NCBI GenBank assembly: GCA_947650365.1
Contig: OX393553.1
Location: forward strand, 70,665,463-70,729,462
Source of the DNA: Chamaelirium japonicum
Taxonomy: Eukaryota; Streptophyta; Magnoliopsida; Liliales; Melanthiaceae
DNA: 64,000 nucleotides
Reading direction: 5' to 3'
Part shown: one piece after another, positions 50,780 to 62,250 of the stretch
How the letters are laid out: every line of letters begins with the position of its first letter
How positions within the stretch are numbered: the stretch's first letter is position 1
Translations under genes and position numbers: made by a program
The notes under the pieces: generated by a model
Seen by the model: only the letters and a program-made list of their open reading frames with translations
Databases searched by the model: none
What the model was told of the DNA's origin: nothing

Positions 50780-53041
50780 TGAAATGACCCACCAAACCGT
50801 GAAACCCTTAATGCCAAACCCAAGAAATATGACAGGTCTAACTTCAAGATGTGGTAAAATTAGATACGATTCTGGTTAACTACACTTGGGTTACTGTCTG
50901 CCATAGGTGAAACTACATCAAGAGTTACCAGTGGATCAAGTTAAATTCATCATACCTGAGTCTCCACTTCTCAACCTGACCTCGAACCAACTTATAGCAT
51001 TCCCACTAGGACCCCAGAAAAAATCAACTACCATGGCCTTAATAGGATCCTAGGGGCCCTATTTAATAGACTCTATGACATCTATTATACTATCCAAAAC
51101 CCTAGACCTATGGGATACCCAATAGTGTAAATATAACCTAGATGATGCTGGAGTAAAATGCTTCAAAGCGTCAGACTTCAATAAGTTCAAAATGTTGACT
51201 CCAAACCCATGAATGATCAGATTCATGAGTTTGAGAATCTAGTCCAATACCAAAAGACTAATGGTTCTAATCTTGATAAAACATTCGAATAGCTTGCCTT
51301 ATAGATAACTACTTGCTTCTTGGTCCGAGTTTTCCAAATACCTTAGTCATACCCAAGGTGACCTTACCCTAGCTTAAGTTCTAAACTCTATTAGAATTGA
51401 GGAGCAACACAGGCTCATGGAAAAAGGATCCTCTGAAACGAAACCTAATATGAACAACATAAAGAGTCAACCATCCAAGTCATTCTAGAAACCCAAGTAT
51501 AAGTTCTAGAAGAAACCCTTCCACCCTAAGCCTAAATCCAACACCAAGAAGCCTTATAATAGCAACTTCAAGTCAAACCATCCCAAGGACTATAAGAAGG
51601 AAGGAGTGCGTTGTTACTACGTTTGCAGACGGACTAATCATATGGCCAACCAATGCTTTTATAACAAGACAACATCACCTCTAAATCCAAGAAGAAATGG
51701 CCTAATACTGAACAGATCGAACCTAAAGTCAAATTAGAATATAAAAACCAAACTGAACCTGTAACCCAAACCGAACCTAGAAAAAGTAAATGTGCATGTA
51801 TAGAAAAAGTCTTTGATGACTTCTATGCACTTCTGGTAGAGGACTCTCCCTCTAGCTATACAGATGCAATGAAGTCTATAGACTCACATTTTAGAAGGAA
51901 TCCATAGATAATGAGATCCAATCTATAGTTCAAAACCATACATAGGAACTCACTGATTTACCGTCTAGTTACAAGACCAAAGGATGTAAATAGATATTTA
52001 CGAAAAAACTTAGACCCGACGGCACCATAAATAAATTTAAGGCATGACTTGTAGCCAAATGCTTTACTCAAAAATCTAAGGTAGACTACTTAAATGTCTA
52101 CTCACCTATCGCTAGGATAACCACTATTAGGATGCTCATCGTCTTAGGTCCAATCTACAAGCTAGTCATACATCAAATGGATGTTAAGATTGATTTTTTA
52201 AATGGCAACCTAAACAAGAAAATCTATATGGACCAACTAGAGGGATTCATTGCACCTAGATAAGAGGAAAAGGTGTGTAAACTAATCTGACCCCTTTATG
52301 GCCTTATACAAGCCCCAAAATAATGACACATGAAATTCGATGAAGTTATCTTATTTTATGGATTTAATATCAATACCATGAATGAATTTGTCTATCATAA
52401 AGTAGATGGTAACAATATTGTCATCTTATGTCTGTATATTGACGATATCTTTATATTTGGATCAAAAATACAAATCATAAATAATATCAAACACTTTCTA
52501 TTCTAAAACTTCGACATGAAAGATCTAGGACAAGCCAACGTTATCTTGAACACAAAAATCTTTAGAAAAGATAATAGATTAGTTTTATCCCAATCCTACT
52601 ATGTCAAAAAAAAATTAAAAAAATTCTACGACTTTGACTGTCAACCGGTATCCACACCATATGATTCAAACACTCATTTGACGAAGAACCTAGGACTTCC
52701 TACACTACAGAGCAAGTATACTCAAATCATAGGATCACTAGGATTTCTAGCAAACTATACTCGACCCGACATTGCCTACACAGTAAACAGACTTGATTGT
52801 TATATATTTAACCTAAATAAGATCCATTGGAATACGTTAAAAAAAAATTTTAGAAACCTTAAGGGAACTATATCCTATGGACTCCACGATAGTGGATATC
52901 CAGCTGTATTTGAGGGATACTATGATACCAACTGAATTAGTGATTTAATATATATAAAATCCACAACCAGGTTTGTATTCCTATTAGAAGGTGGAGCCAT
53001 ATCTTGAAATTCCACGAAATAGATTGTTATTGCTAGGATTT
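50780..53041 (+). pseudogene. copia gag-RT-RNase H relic lacking protease and integrase
   Basis: The gag begins near 50780 ('SNFKMW', 'TTLGLLSAIGETTS') and runs to a knuckle 'CYYVCRRTNHMANQC' (about 51611-51655). Only ~250 bases later the RT linker appears ('AMKSIDSHF'), then RT to RNase H: 'CKxIFTKKLRPDGTI', 'HQMDVKIDFLNG', a catalytic YIDD at 52435-52446, 'MKDLGQANVILNTKI', 'TRPDIAYTVNRL', 'GYPAVFEGYYDTN'. Protease and integrase are absent, so this derives from a deletion derivative. Many stops. RNase H ends abruptly near 53041, and no 3' LTR is present. Confidence 0.8.
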
Positions 53042-53634
53042 CTAGAAACATACTTGTTTCTTGATGCAAGTTTCTTGTGTCGACGTAAAAAACTTGCATT
53101 TCATTTTTGAATGATTTTTCGCTACATGTACACCATCGAAAATAGACTTTTGATGACATCCAGCACACCAGAACAGTATAGGTCGCCAGGGATTTGTTTG
53201 CCCTATTACTTTGCCTATAGTCGTTGGAAAAGACACCGCATATGTTAATATGTATGTTGGGACCCTCGTCGGAGATCACTGGGATTTTGGTTTTCTCTAT
53301 TGCTTTGACGAACATCGTCGAAATCTCACGTTGCTTTCTTTTTGCATAGAACAGTTTATCGGGGGTCTCTAGTAGTTTTCTTTTCTTATTGCTTATATGA
53401 TCGTCGTCAGAGACCCCCCCCCCCCCCCCCCCCCCCCACCACCACCACCACCATTTGTAGTTTTCATTGTCATTGAACCCTTGTCTAATATCACAAGAGG
53501 TAATCAAAGATTTACTTTCCCTGTTATACAGGTAGAATTCATCCAAAAATAGAACGCAAGTCAATACAAGTTCAAGAAGAGTTAGAGTATTTTTGTTCCA
53601 AAAAAACCAAAGTGGTTGGGAAGTAATGAAAAAA
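53042..53634. other. Unassigned segment with C24 run and (CCA)n
   Basis: Follows the truncation of the copia relic. Contains an uninterrupted run of 24 C (53414-53437) followed by seven CCA-type units. The 214-codon minus frame crossing it translates the runs as W/G repeats and is not convincing as a gene. Confidence 0.5.
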
Positions 53635-54121
53635 AGGATTTTTTACAAATCAACCCCTATAATCTTCTCTATTTATATATAAATTTTTATAAAAGTGATA
53701 TTTATATATAAACCCCTTAATCCATTCAAACATTGCATATTGACCCCTACAATTAACAGACATCCAAAACAAGAGAATATTTTTGATTTCATCCTTGATA
53801 TTTTACCTAAACTTTGTAAATACCCCACCAATGTGAGAATTCTTTGGATTAGGTCCAAGTTAGATTTAGATTATGTCTATGTTTGTTTTGGATTAAGTCC
53901 ATGTTTAATAAAGATATATCATTTTAAGTAATTAAAACCATATGTAAATCGGTTATTTTCTCTTTAGATTAATAAAATACAGCCAAATGAGGGAATCTTG
54001 TAGAAATTTCATTCATTTCAGAAATATTGGATGATTTAAGAGATTTATATGTAAATATTGACTATACAGGGATTTATATGTAAATAAAGAAGATGACAGG
54101 GGTTGATTTGTCAAAAACCCA
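53635..54121. mobile_element. MITE family M2, copy 2
   Basis: AAGGATTTTTTACAAATCAA ... TTGATTTGTCAAAAACCC with the same interior as 18199-18698 ('ataaacccctt', 'cagacatccaaaac', 'tagattaataaaata'). Confidence 0.75.
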
Positions 54122-54968
54122 TGACAAAAAAGGCAAATAAGAGGAGTTGGAGGTCATTTTGGGGGAAACTCTCATGTCCATCATGGGGAACAATTCGTAT
54201 GGCCGATACCTACGGCTCCAAGAACGAACAGATCCTACATAATTTAAGAGCTCCGCTAATTCTTTAAAGAGACCCAAACCCACACCCCTACTCTGGAATT
54301 CGCGGGTACGGAAGGTGGAGACGCGACTTTTCTCGGTCGGGAGCCACTCAACGTGCCTTCCACTTGTTAGATTCCCTCGACTGTCGTGAGGGTCAGACTC
54401 CGATGTCTAGATCTGGGTGTCGCACATGTGGCCCGCCTAGTACCAGTGTTGGATCCGGGTATGTACGTCCGTGTCTGTGCCCCGAACAAAGCGGACCAGC
54501 CTATCTGGCACGTGCCATTGTTCGAGGCATAACCATATCGAGTGGGCTAGCCTTTGCTCCATAAACCCATAAGTAGCCTTGACATGGGGCAGGGTTGGGG
54601 TCAAATCGGGCCCGGTTCTTTGTTAAATGGTCTGATCTGGCTCTGAAAAATGTCCGATCCTAGTCTGCATTAGAGGACCAGGGCCAAGTAAGGACCAGAT
54701 TGATATCGTTAAGATAAAGATTATTTAAAACATGAATTAAATACTTTTTTTTCCTATATTCTCGTGTGGCGCTAGTGTCCATAGCTTTTGTTAGTCAATT
54801 CAATCGATTCTTTCTGCATTCGAGTTTGAGACCGACAATACAACTTACAAGTATTACGAGTCTTATTAGAATTATATAATGCCTTTAACATTGATATATT
54901 CAGACTTGAGAACTTCAATTCCCACGGGGCCACAAAGTGATCGATTAATGACTAAATGGTCGCACTTA
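54122..54968. other. Intergenic, nothing recognised
   Basis: Mixed composition with a moderately GC-rich part (54290-54560); no domain, repeat or RNA gene supported. Confidence 0.5.
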
Positions 54969-55213
54969 GGGGGTGTTTGGCATCATTCCAGAACAATCTG
55001 TTTTCATTCCGAATTCCATGATTTGAAAATAACAGCTAGTGATTGTTTCCGGTGGAATGAAGGACTTGGGAACTAAAAAATATCACTCCGGCTATTTCTA
55101 TGCCAACCGGAACGCTGGACCATCAAATTGCATTAGAAATAGTAATTTGACGGTAATAACCTTTTCTGGAAGAGGATTAAGGGAAACAATTGTTCAACAT
55201 ACAAAACACCCCC
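54969..55213. mobile_element. Harbinger-like MITE (245 bp), TTA TSD
   Basis: GGGGGTGTTTGGCATC ... ACAAAACACCCCC with TTA on both sides (54966-54968, 55214-55216). Ends match the 12832-13514 element. Confidence 0.88.
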
Positions 55214-55599
55214 TTAGCCGTTGATTTGGTCCCCAACTAAGTATTATATATAATAAAGATGTTATATAAATTTAGAGGGAAAGGCCTTGAAGGGCTCGGT
55301 CGTAGGTTTCCCTCGCCCGACCCTCATCACGACTTATGAAAATAGGGTATGGCCCAGCCCTCATGCCCTTGGAAGGCTTTAATTTGGAGGGCCGAACTTG
55401 ATCGAGGTCATACCGAGGGACCAAGTAATCACTCAGACATCTAAAAGATTTTGGGTTGGAAAGTTTACAAACGGGATCATAGAGTTCCCTTGGTCTTTAT
55501 ATTATTTTAGATCATAGAGGCCCCTTGGTCTTTATATAAAAAGGATATTGTGCCTTCGGAAGAGTTCAACACCATTTATCCTTCTGCGGTTTTTTTATA

Positions 55600-55761
55600 T
55601 ATTGAGATATTCGTATGTACGTGTGTAGGTGTGTAGAGAGATAGGTGTATAGAGGAGAAATAGATGGTGCGTTTATTCTGTAGACGGCTAAGCATTTCGT
55701 ACCTTATTTATACAGGCTTTGAGAGCTCTGATAATATATATCAATTCGTCCAAAGTTAACA
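55600..55761 (+). repeat. 5' LTR of deleted copia
   Basis: 162 bp, degenerate start TATTGAGATATTC (TGTTAAGATATTC in the 3' copy), ends AAAGTTAACA. Confidence 0.85.
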
Positions 55762-55789
55762 TGGTATCAGAGTTAGACTCAAAAACCCT

Positions 55790-56230
55790 AGACGGTTTTT
55801 TCCTCCCTCGCATCCGCGTGCAGGACACTGGGCCTCCTCCCACACGCGTGCAGGCCCTCCCCTCCTACGCAGGCTCACGGCACAACCTCATCTCCTGCGC
55901 AGGCCCACGACACAACCTCCCCTCCTACGTACAGCATGTTCCCTGCTCGACCCTTCCCTCAGACGCGTTCCCCTGCCAGGCACTCCCTTCCGACACGATC
56001 CCCTGCCCGCAGCCAACAACCCTCGCTTGTGCAGCCCTTTCCTACGGCACGTTACCCTGCCAGGCCCTCCCCTCCAGCGCAATCCCCTGCCTCCCTCGCC
56101 AGTGCACGTTCCAGAATCAACCGACCTCTCCTTCCTCCCCAACAACCGCCCTCCCCTTTGCCCTCTGCGCAAACCTAACAGACCGACCTCCCCTCTGCCC
56201 TCTACGCAAACCATGGTCGGACGACCTCCC
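55790..56230 (+). repeat. Pro/Ser/Cys-coding short-period repeat within deleted copia
   Basis: C-rich array of 'ctcccctcctacgcaggc'-like and 'ccctgccaggc' words. It stays open for 179 codons (55719-56258) but gives only low-complexity PSYA/PCQALPS-type sequence, so it is probably not a real protein. Confidence 0.6.
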
Positions 56231-56782
56231 CTCTACGCGACCCCACAGCTGGTCTTAATTCCCTACATGATCCTGCAGCAGGCCGCCCTCTTCTCCTTCC
56301 CATTTTTGTTTCGCTCCTGATCCACTATGAAGCACCCCACGAGCCTGATTCGCTGCGCCAAATCAATGCTTTCTCCAGATCGACTGCCTCGGGATTCAGT
56401 GTGCTGATCCGCTACGAATCACCCCACATGCCCGATCTGATGCGCTAGGATCCGGTGCGAGTCACCCCACGAGTTCAATCACCGATTTTCTTCTTCAGGC
56501 TCCCTTGTTTTTAGTCCGTCCAATCGCTTCCTCTGATGGCTTCGTTCAACAAAGGTCATCTTGCCCACAATCTCCCCTCCTCACCTCGCGATCCCGACCA
56601 ACCACCCTCTCGGTTGCTCCCGACCGGCAACCCTCTCATTGAAGACCACCCTACACCGATCACCTGCATGCCCTTCGTCGCCTCTTCGGACCTCCCCTTG
56701 CTCATGTTGTTAATATTGTCATGCTATAAGCATTGTCAGATAGTTTGCTTAGGCACCTCACTCTGTCCACTATACAACCCTC

Positions 56783-57295
56783 TTGAGGATTCTTCAGTAT
56801 CTGTGGGGCACTGTTACAATTTCTCTTCTTATGCCCACGGAATCTCATATGATTCTTCGAGCATTCTCTGAAATTGACTGGGCCGGTGATCCTACCACAC
56901 GCCGCTCTAACACTAACTTCTGCCTATACTTGGGAGATTCTCTTATTTCCTGGCGCAACAAAAAATAGAGTGTTGTCTCTCTCTCCAACACTAAATCCAA
57001 ATATCAAGCTATGGCTTCAACCACCAAAGAGATCATACATGTCAGACGACTTCTTCCAGACTTTGGGTTGAAGTATCTACACTGACTGCTTTCTATTGTG
57101 ACAACCGTAGTGCCATTTAGATTGCATGTAATCCGATTTTTTATGAGAAAACAAAGCATATCGAGATTGACTACCACTTCACTCGAGAACACTATGAGGC
57201 TGGGACCATCTCTCTATCACATATCTCCTCTACTAAGCAGATTGTTGACCTCTTCACAAAGTCTCACCCTACTCATCATTTTCAGTTCTTGATAA
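56783..57295 (+). pseudogene. copia RNase H (broken)
   Basis: Frames switch, but the order is clear: 'RILQYL', 'WAGDPTTRRS', 'FCLYLGDSLISW', a 'SLSxTKSKYQAMASTTKEI' segment, 'HFTREHYEAGTI', and 'KQIVDLFTKS', close to the pol C-terminus and just upstream of the polypurine tract. Confidence 0.85.
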
Positions 57296-57342
57296 ACAAA
57301 CTCACTCTGTTTGACCCACCGTGATGAGTTTGAGGGGGGGGG

Positions 57343-57529
57343 TGTTAAGATATTCATGTGTGTGTGTGTGTGTGCGTGTGTGTGTGTATGTGTGTGTAGA
57401 GAGACATATGTATAAAGGTGAAAATAGAGGGTGTGTTTATTCTGTAGACGGCTAGGCGTTTTGTATGTACCTTGTTTATACAGGCCTTGAGAGCGCTAAT
57501 AATACATACCAATTCTCCCAAAGTTAATA
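57343..57529 (+). repeat. 3' LTR of deleted copia
   Basis: 187 bp, TGTTAAGATATTC...AAAGTTAATA. Longer than the 5' copy because of a TG dinucleotide run (about 57357-57398). Confidence 0.9.
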
Positions 57530-57549
57530 TTATAAAATGATAATACGCT

Positions 57550-57640
57550 CTTGGCCTGGTAATACTTCCTCTTTTCTATGTTGGAGAGGTTCCATGTTCG
57601 ACTCCTAGTATGGACACCTGGAGCGAATTTTTCCTCAAGA
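57550..57640 (+). mobile_element. Possible SINE head (tRNA-like)
   Basis: 'ttggcctggtaatacttcc' (A-box-like) and 'atgttcgactcctag' (B-box) are spaced about 30 bases apart. No tail or duplication seen. Confidence 0.4.
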
Positions 57641-58394
57641 CCATTGAGCCTTTTTTGCACGTGTGAATCATAGTTGTTGATGTTATGTCCACGGGATTAT
57701 GGAATTACTAAATAGCAGCCTCCCCCCGTTTCGATCTCCGAACCACTTTAAGACCTTACTCGAGTGTCATGTTCGACCGCCTGGCCAGTCGAAGACTTTG
57801 ACCAACCGATCGGATGGAAAAATTATTATTTTATTTTTATTTAGATCTCTCTCCTCAAACAAATGATTTTTTGAAACCAACTCTAATCAGGTCATCACTC
57901 AGCATCCGACCGATCTGGAATTCACAAAGTCTGTAGGTTTGTGATTCTTATAGTTGCTGAGCCTATATATAGACTTGTATATCAGCTCAAATTAACGATG
58001 CAACCTATTGAGCTTTAAGATTTCATCTTGTTGAGATTTATTAGAATTTTTACTGTATCCTTCTAGTTTGATCTTTTTGATTATTCATCCATCTTGTTCT
58101 TAGTGAAAAGATAGATCGAACTTAAGGTTAGTTCTTCCTCCTATTTTCATATCATATTGGATGCCTAGATGCCCTTATCCAATTGCATATGAGATTATAT
58201 TACATCAATTCTCTTCACGAATTGTTTTGAAGTCATGTGTGGACTTCAAGGTAATACTTTCGAGTGAATACCGAAGACCTCTCCTTAAGAGAAGAAGGTC
58301 ATCGTGTGTCCACATATTGTGAACAAGGATCAAGGATGCGAACCGACTGCATTTCATGTATGGATTGAAAGTTGAAGATATTATATGCATCAAC
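57641..58394. other. Intergenic, nothing recognised
   Basis: A/T-rich mixed sequence with no domain or clear element ends; LTR-like words but no support. Confidence 0.45.
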
Positions 58395-58752
58395 AGAGGC
58401 AGGGACAATTAGACCGAATCGTGTGATAGTATAGTGTCTAACTTGTACCTTATTATCCTGGTTTAGTCCATAGACTCGGATATTGTCCCGTGGATGTAAG
58501 AACCTACAGTATGGATTATTGTCAATAATATCGTGTGTTATCTCTGAGATTTGTATTTTACCCCCCCAGAGGCAGGGACAATTAGACTGAATCGTGTGAT
58601 AGTATAGTGTCTAACTTGTACCTTATTATCTTGGTTTAGTCCATAGACTCAGATATTGTCCCGTGGATGTAAGAACCTACAGTATGGATTATTGTCAATA
58701 ATATCATGTGTTATCTCTGAGATTTGTATTTTACCCCCCCCCCCCCCCCCCC
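58395..58752. repeat. 173-bp tandem duplication, each unit ending in a C-run
   Basis: Units start 'agaggcagggacaattaga' at 58395 and 58568 and differ by only about four bases. Unit 1 ends in 7 C and unit 2 in 19 C (58734-58752). Confidence 0.93.
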
Positions 58753-59107
58753 AAAGCTTGTTTATGTGCGAGGGGGGTTAGATAATGTTCCTGAACACAC
58801 AAGTCTCTTGCATTGGTTTTGGATTGATCAGACTAACTTTATTTCTCATCGAAAATAATAAAGTTACATTTGTCGCCATGAAGTTGAAAGGCACCACCTT
58901 GGTACAGTATAAAAGGCCACTACTTGGACGAAGATGCGAAGTTGAGGGGGAAGTATCTGCTTTCTGATTATCGGTCCCTTCTATACCAAAGATCGCTCAG
59001 TTTGCGCCACACAACAAATCAGTACAGGAGTACACCGAGGAGTTTGATCTGCCCTCCTGGCCCACTAGAATTTACTACACCATCGAACGATAGCGCCACA
59101 AAGAGAG

Positions 59108-59190
59108 GTGAGCGGGTATCAAATTCGGGTTAGCGCCCACGATGAGCAGTACCACTCCCAACCACCCAAAGCAGCCTTGCATTCCTATAT
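59108..59190 (-). mobile_element. SINE head, tRNA-like family 2 (minus)
   Basis: On minus 'gggtggttgggagtggtac' and 'gctaacccgaatttgatac' match the copies near 36100 and 36265. Confidence 0.55.
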
Positions 59191-59652
59191 TTGTGGATGC
59201 AAGGTCGCGTTCAGAGTTAACATGGAAGAAGACCGGTGGGGTGGTGAATCGCACTCAGTTTCCGACTTGTGGGCGAAGGGATGGCTGTGATCACGTGCCA
59301 CATCAGGATGTAAATAGATGGATGGAAAAAAGTATGGTTGAATAACATCCATCCTGTCATGAGATTTGTAGAGTTCTCGACAATGGGTTCACCCAACAAA
59401 GAAGATGGCATACTATGTTGAATGCCTTTAGCTCTAGCTCTAATCCTAACACCAGTCGCTCCTCCATCTCCTGTGTCAGTGGTGGTATGGAGGGAATAGG
59501 AGGAAAAGAAGCACGAGAGCAGGGACGGAACCAGGATTTCATCTTTGGGGGGGGGGGGCAAAGCATGAACCATATTTTTTTTCACCAATTCAATGGAAAA
59601 AAAATTCATCTTGGGAGGGGGGCGATGAGAGAGAGCGCTAAATCCAAAAGAT

Positions 59653-59892
59653 AAATTACACTTTGCCCCTTCAAGTTTTGCTTAAAAACACTTAACCCGT
59701 CTGTAGTTTATTTTGTTCCAAATTGCACCCTAAAGTTTGAAATGTTAGCACATTACCTCCCCTTTTGTCAACTACTTATTTCCTTATTTGATAATTTTTA
59801 TCTAATTAAAACTGAATTGAAGGGGGTAAATTTTAGTTTTTAAACTATAGAGGGGTTAAATGTTTTTGGGCGAAACTTAAGTGGGTCAAATT
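59653..59892. mobile_element. Inverted-repeat MITE
   Basis: Left 'acactttgccccttcaagtt' and 'cacttaacccgtctgtagtt' are mirrored by right 'aactatagaggggttaaatg' and 'cttaagtgggtcaaatt'. The left half recurs at 12752-12828. Confidence 0.7.
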
Positions 59893-60625
59893 TTCAAAAA
59901 CTATTAGGACCGGTTCAGTTTCTGGTTCATCCAAGAATCGGATCAAATCGAATCGTGCGCACCCCTAATCATGAGGACGGTGACGCTTACCCTCTTTCAA
60001 GGACAGTGAACAAAATCATTCTCCACCTCCCCTCGTCACGAGGCCTCGCATCCTCCACCCATTAATGTGCGTGCCCCTTCACTTTCCAGTAGTAGGGACC
60101 GATGCACATCACATGAACCAAACATGTGAAACCAACACCAAAGTTGTTCAGTCCATTGGCTGAATGTTGCTTACCCGTGATGGAGAGACCCGTTAAGGGA
60201 GAGAGGACGAAAATGTCCCTCGTCGTGCTTCAAATTTTTATCTTAATACCACTACTTTCTAAACTAAGCTGAATCCTAAACCTAAGATCTATAGGCCATG
60301 GGATGAACCCTAGATCTAATCCGAACCGAACATAACCCTGTTTGCCGCCCCCGCCTCTAGTCTCCACTGCTCGATGCGTATAGACGGAGACGGCGAGCAG
60401 CAACGATACCAAAGTCGTCACGGGCATTGAGGATGGTGGAGTGGAGGAGGGCATTTTTAGATTTATAAAATAATTTTGGAACCTCCCCTTAAAAATATCT
60501 TACGAGTGCCGTCAAACCGATTTGTTATCTGGGACCTAACACCCATGCCCCGTTCAACAATTAGGGTTTTTCTCATGAGAAACAAATCCAGCATCCACTG
60601 ATGCCGCTGATACTCTTTAAAAAAT
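59893..60625. other. Intergenic, nothing recognised
   Basis: A 74-codon minus frame (60230-60454) has a hydrophobic start but no homology I recognise; treated as chance. Confidence 0.45.
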
Positions 60626-61313
60626 AAGATTTTTTTGCAAATCAGCCCCTATAATATTCTCTATTTACTTATAAACCTCTTAAAGTTAATATTTATATAT
60701 AAACCCCTTAAATCATCAAATATTTACATATCGACCCCTATAGTTAGTTGACATCCAAAATGAATGAAAATTTTTGAAATATTCATTCATTCATTCAGCT
60801 GTTATTTTATTAATCTAAAGAAGAAATAACCAATTTATCGATTATTTTAATTACTTAAATTGATATATCTTTATTGAACAGAATTGGATTCAAAACAAAC
60901 AGACATAACCCAAATCTAACTTGGACCTAATCCAAAGAATTCTCACATTGAAGGGGTATTTACAGAGGAGCAATCCTATTCATCCCGAATGTTTTTCTGA
61001 TTCCGCTCAGCCCGATTGACTTGGCAGCGTGCGACTGGTGGTGTAAAAGACTTAAATGTCGCTAGTGAGTTTCAGCCACCAATTGCAAGCTACCATGTCA
61101 ATCGGGCCGGCAAAATCGGGAAAACCTTCGGGCTGAATAGCATCTCTTTACAGCGTTTAGATAAAATATTAAGGATGAAATCGAAAACATTCTCTAACTG
61201 CAGGGTTCAATAAGTAATGTTTGAATGAAGTAAAGGGTTTATATATAAATCACTTTTGTAGGAGTTTATATGTAAATAGATAAGATTGTAGGGGTTGAAT
61301 TGTAAAAAACCCT
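60626..61313. mobile_element. MITE family M2, copy 3, split by a nested MITE
   Basis: AAGATTTTTTTGCAAATCAG ... TTGAATTGTAAAAAACCCT, same interior as the other M2 copies, interrupted between 'gtattta' and 'tttagataaaatatta' by 182 bp. Confidence 0.75.
60965..61146. mobile_element. Nested inverted-repeat MITE (182 bp)
   Basis: Ends GAGGAGCAATCCTATTCATC and GCTGAATAGCATCTC plus inner 'cccgattgacttggcagc' / 'gctaccatgtcaatcggg' are mutually inverted. TTTACA flanks both sides (60959-60964, 61147-61152). Coordinates are good to a few bases. Confidence 0.8.
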
Positions 61314-61423
61314 AAAAATAATGGATATACTGTTGATGCGCAAAATTATCTATTCCCATTAGATTCCCCCGGATGCAAGAATTAGTGAACACAAAATTTT
61401 CACAATCATGGACATCGAATCAA

Positions 61424-61906
61424 TTCTTTTCTTGAGATCAGCGGGTGCCCCGAAGCCCTTCGCGCAATGGCATACTTAGGGCTCATTTAAAGTCCGACCC
61501 ACACCGCACTCCCAGGTAAATGAACTAGTGAATGCCCGTGCATGTCGGCACTACAGCGGGACACCTTCGGCGGCAACACAGTCCTTGGGAATCGCCACCC
61601 CCCCAACCCCCGAACCCAAATCCTCTGCCCCATCGTCTGGCCCCTAAGTCATAGCCGTCCGATGCATTGTACCCGACCGGTGCATGGGGAGTCAGCGAAC
61701 ACAAAACGTCCACGCCTAATCATCAGTTGCTTGCCAACTCTCCTCCCGTGTGGATGAGATGGGCGGGTGTCCAAGGACGGACAAATCCCTCTATGAGTGA
61801 AGCTTGGCCCACTCAGCAACTCCCACTTCATTCCTGGGTAAATTGAGAGTAGGCGGGGTCGATCCCACAACCTCCTCACCCAAGCATCGGTTGCTTGCCA
61901 ACTTCC
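61424..61906 (-). mobile_element. Two SINE family 1 copies, first one interrupted
   Basis: First copy on minus: 3' end 'gagatcagcgggtgccccga' (61434-61453) and body to about 61520, then ~195 bp of other sequence, then the head 'catcagttgcttgccaactc' (61722-61741). Second copy: 61759-61906, from 'gcgggtgtccaaggac' to 'catcggttgcttgccaac'. Both are diverged from 49006-49214. Confidence 0.65.
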
Positions 61907-62167
61907 AGATCCCAAGGTAACCGCCCTTACGACTAGCGGTTTAGTCTTCTAAAGGATAAACCGCTGTATCGGAAAGCGGCTTCTGCATGGCCTATAGAAG
62001 TAGGCTACTTCTAGAATCAATTTCTGATGAGTAGTTAGATGAGATGCCGAGGGATTCTCAAAAAAAAAATCAGATGAGGTTTTATATGGAAACTAAATTT
62101 TTTTTCATTTTTATCCGGAAAAAGATTCCACCGCAAAAGGCAAGAAGATGTAACCACCATATCATAC

Positions 62168-62250
62168 ACTAAAGATTCCGAGCCTGAAGTGGGCCATTGC
62201 CCGAAAGGTTTCGGGACACCCGCCGATCTCAAAAAAAAAAAAAAAAAAAA
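62168..62250 (+). mobile_element. SINE family 1, 3' end with A-tail
   Basis: 'gattccgagcctgaagtggg', 'gcccgaaaggtttcgggaca' and 'ccgatctc' followed by about 20 A. The head is missing. Confidence 0.75.

Larger units (their letters stand above)
55600..57529 (+). mobile_element. Internally deleted copia, intact ends, TSD TTATA
   Basis: 5' LTR 55600-55761 and 3' LTR 57343-57529 share 'ttattctgtagacggcta', 'tttatacaggc', 'ttgagagc' and 'ccaaagttaa'. Primer-binding site TGGTATCAGAG at 55762-55772. Polypurine tract of G-rich sequence (57331-57342) before the 3' LTR. Exact 5-bp duplication TTATA at 55595-55599 and 57530-57534. The interior is only 1.6 kb: a Pro/Ser-rich repeat region, then RNase H, with gag, protease, integrase and most of RT missing. 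Confidence 0.92.

Noticed and set aside
52920-53564. 214-codon minus-strand frame as a gene
   Set aside because: It crosses a C24 run and CCA repeat, which give Trp/Gly strings, and no domain is visible.
55719-56258. 179-codon Pro/Ser/Cys-rich secreted protein
   Set aside because: Comes from a C-rich short-period repeat inside a deleted copia, begins within its LTR and has no signal peptide.
60230-60454. 74-codon minus frame with hydrophobic N-terminus
   Set aside because: No promoter, splice context or homology recognised; length is within chance expectation.
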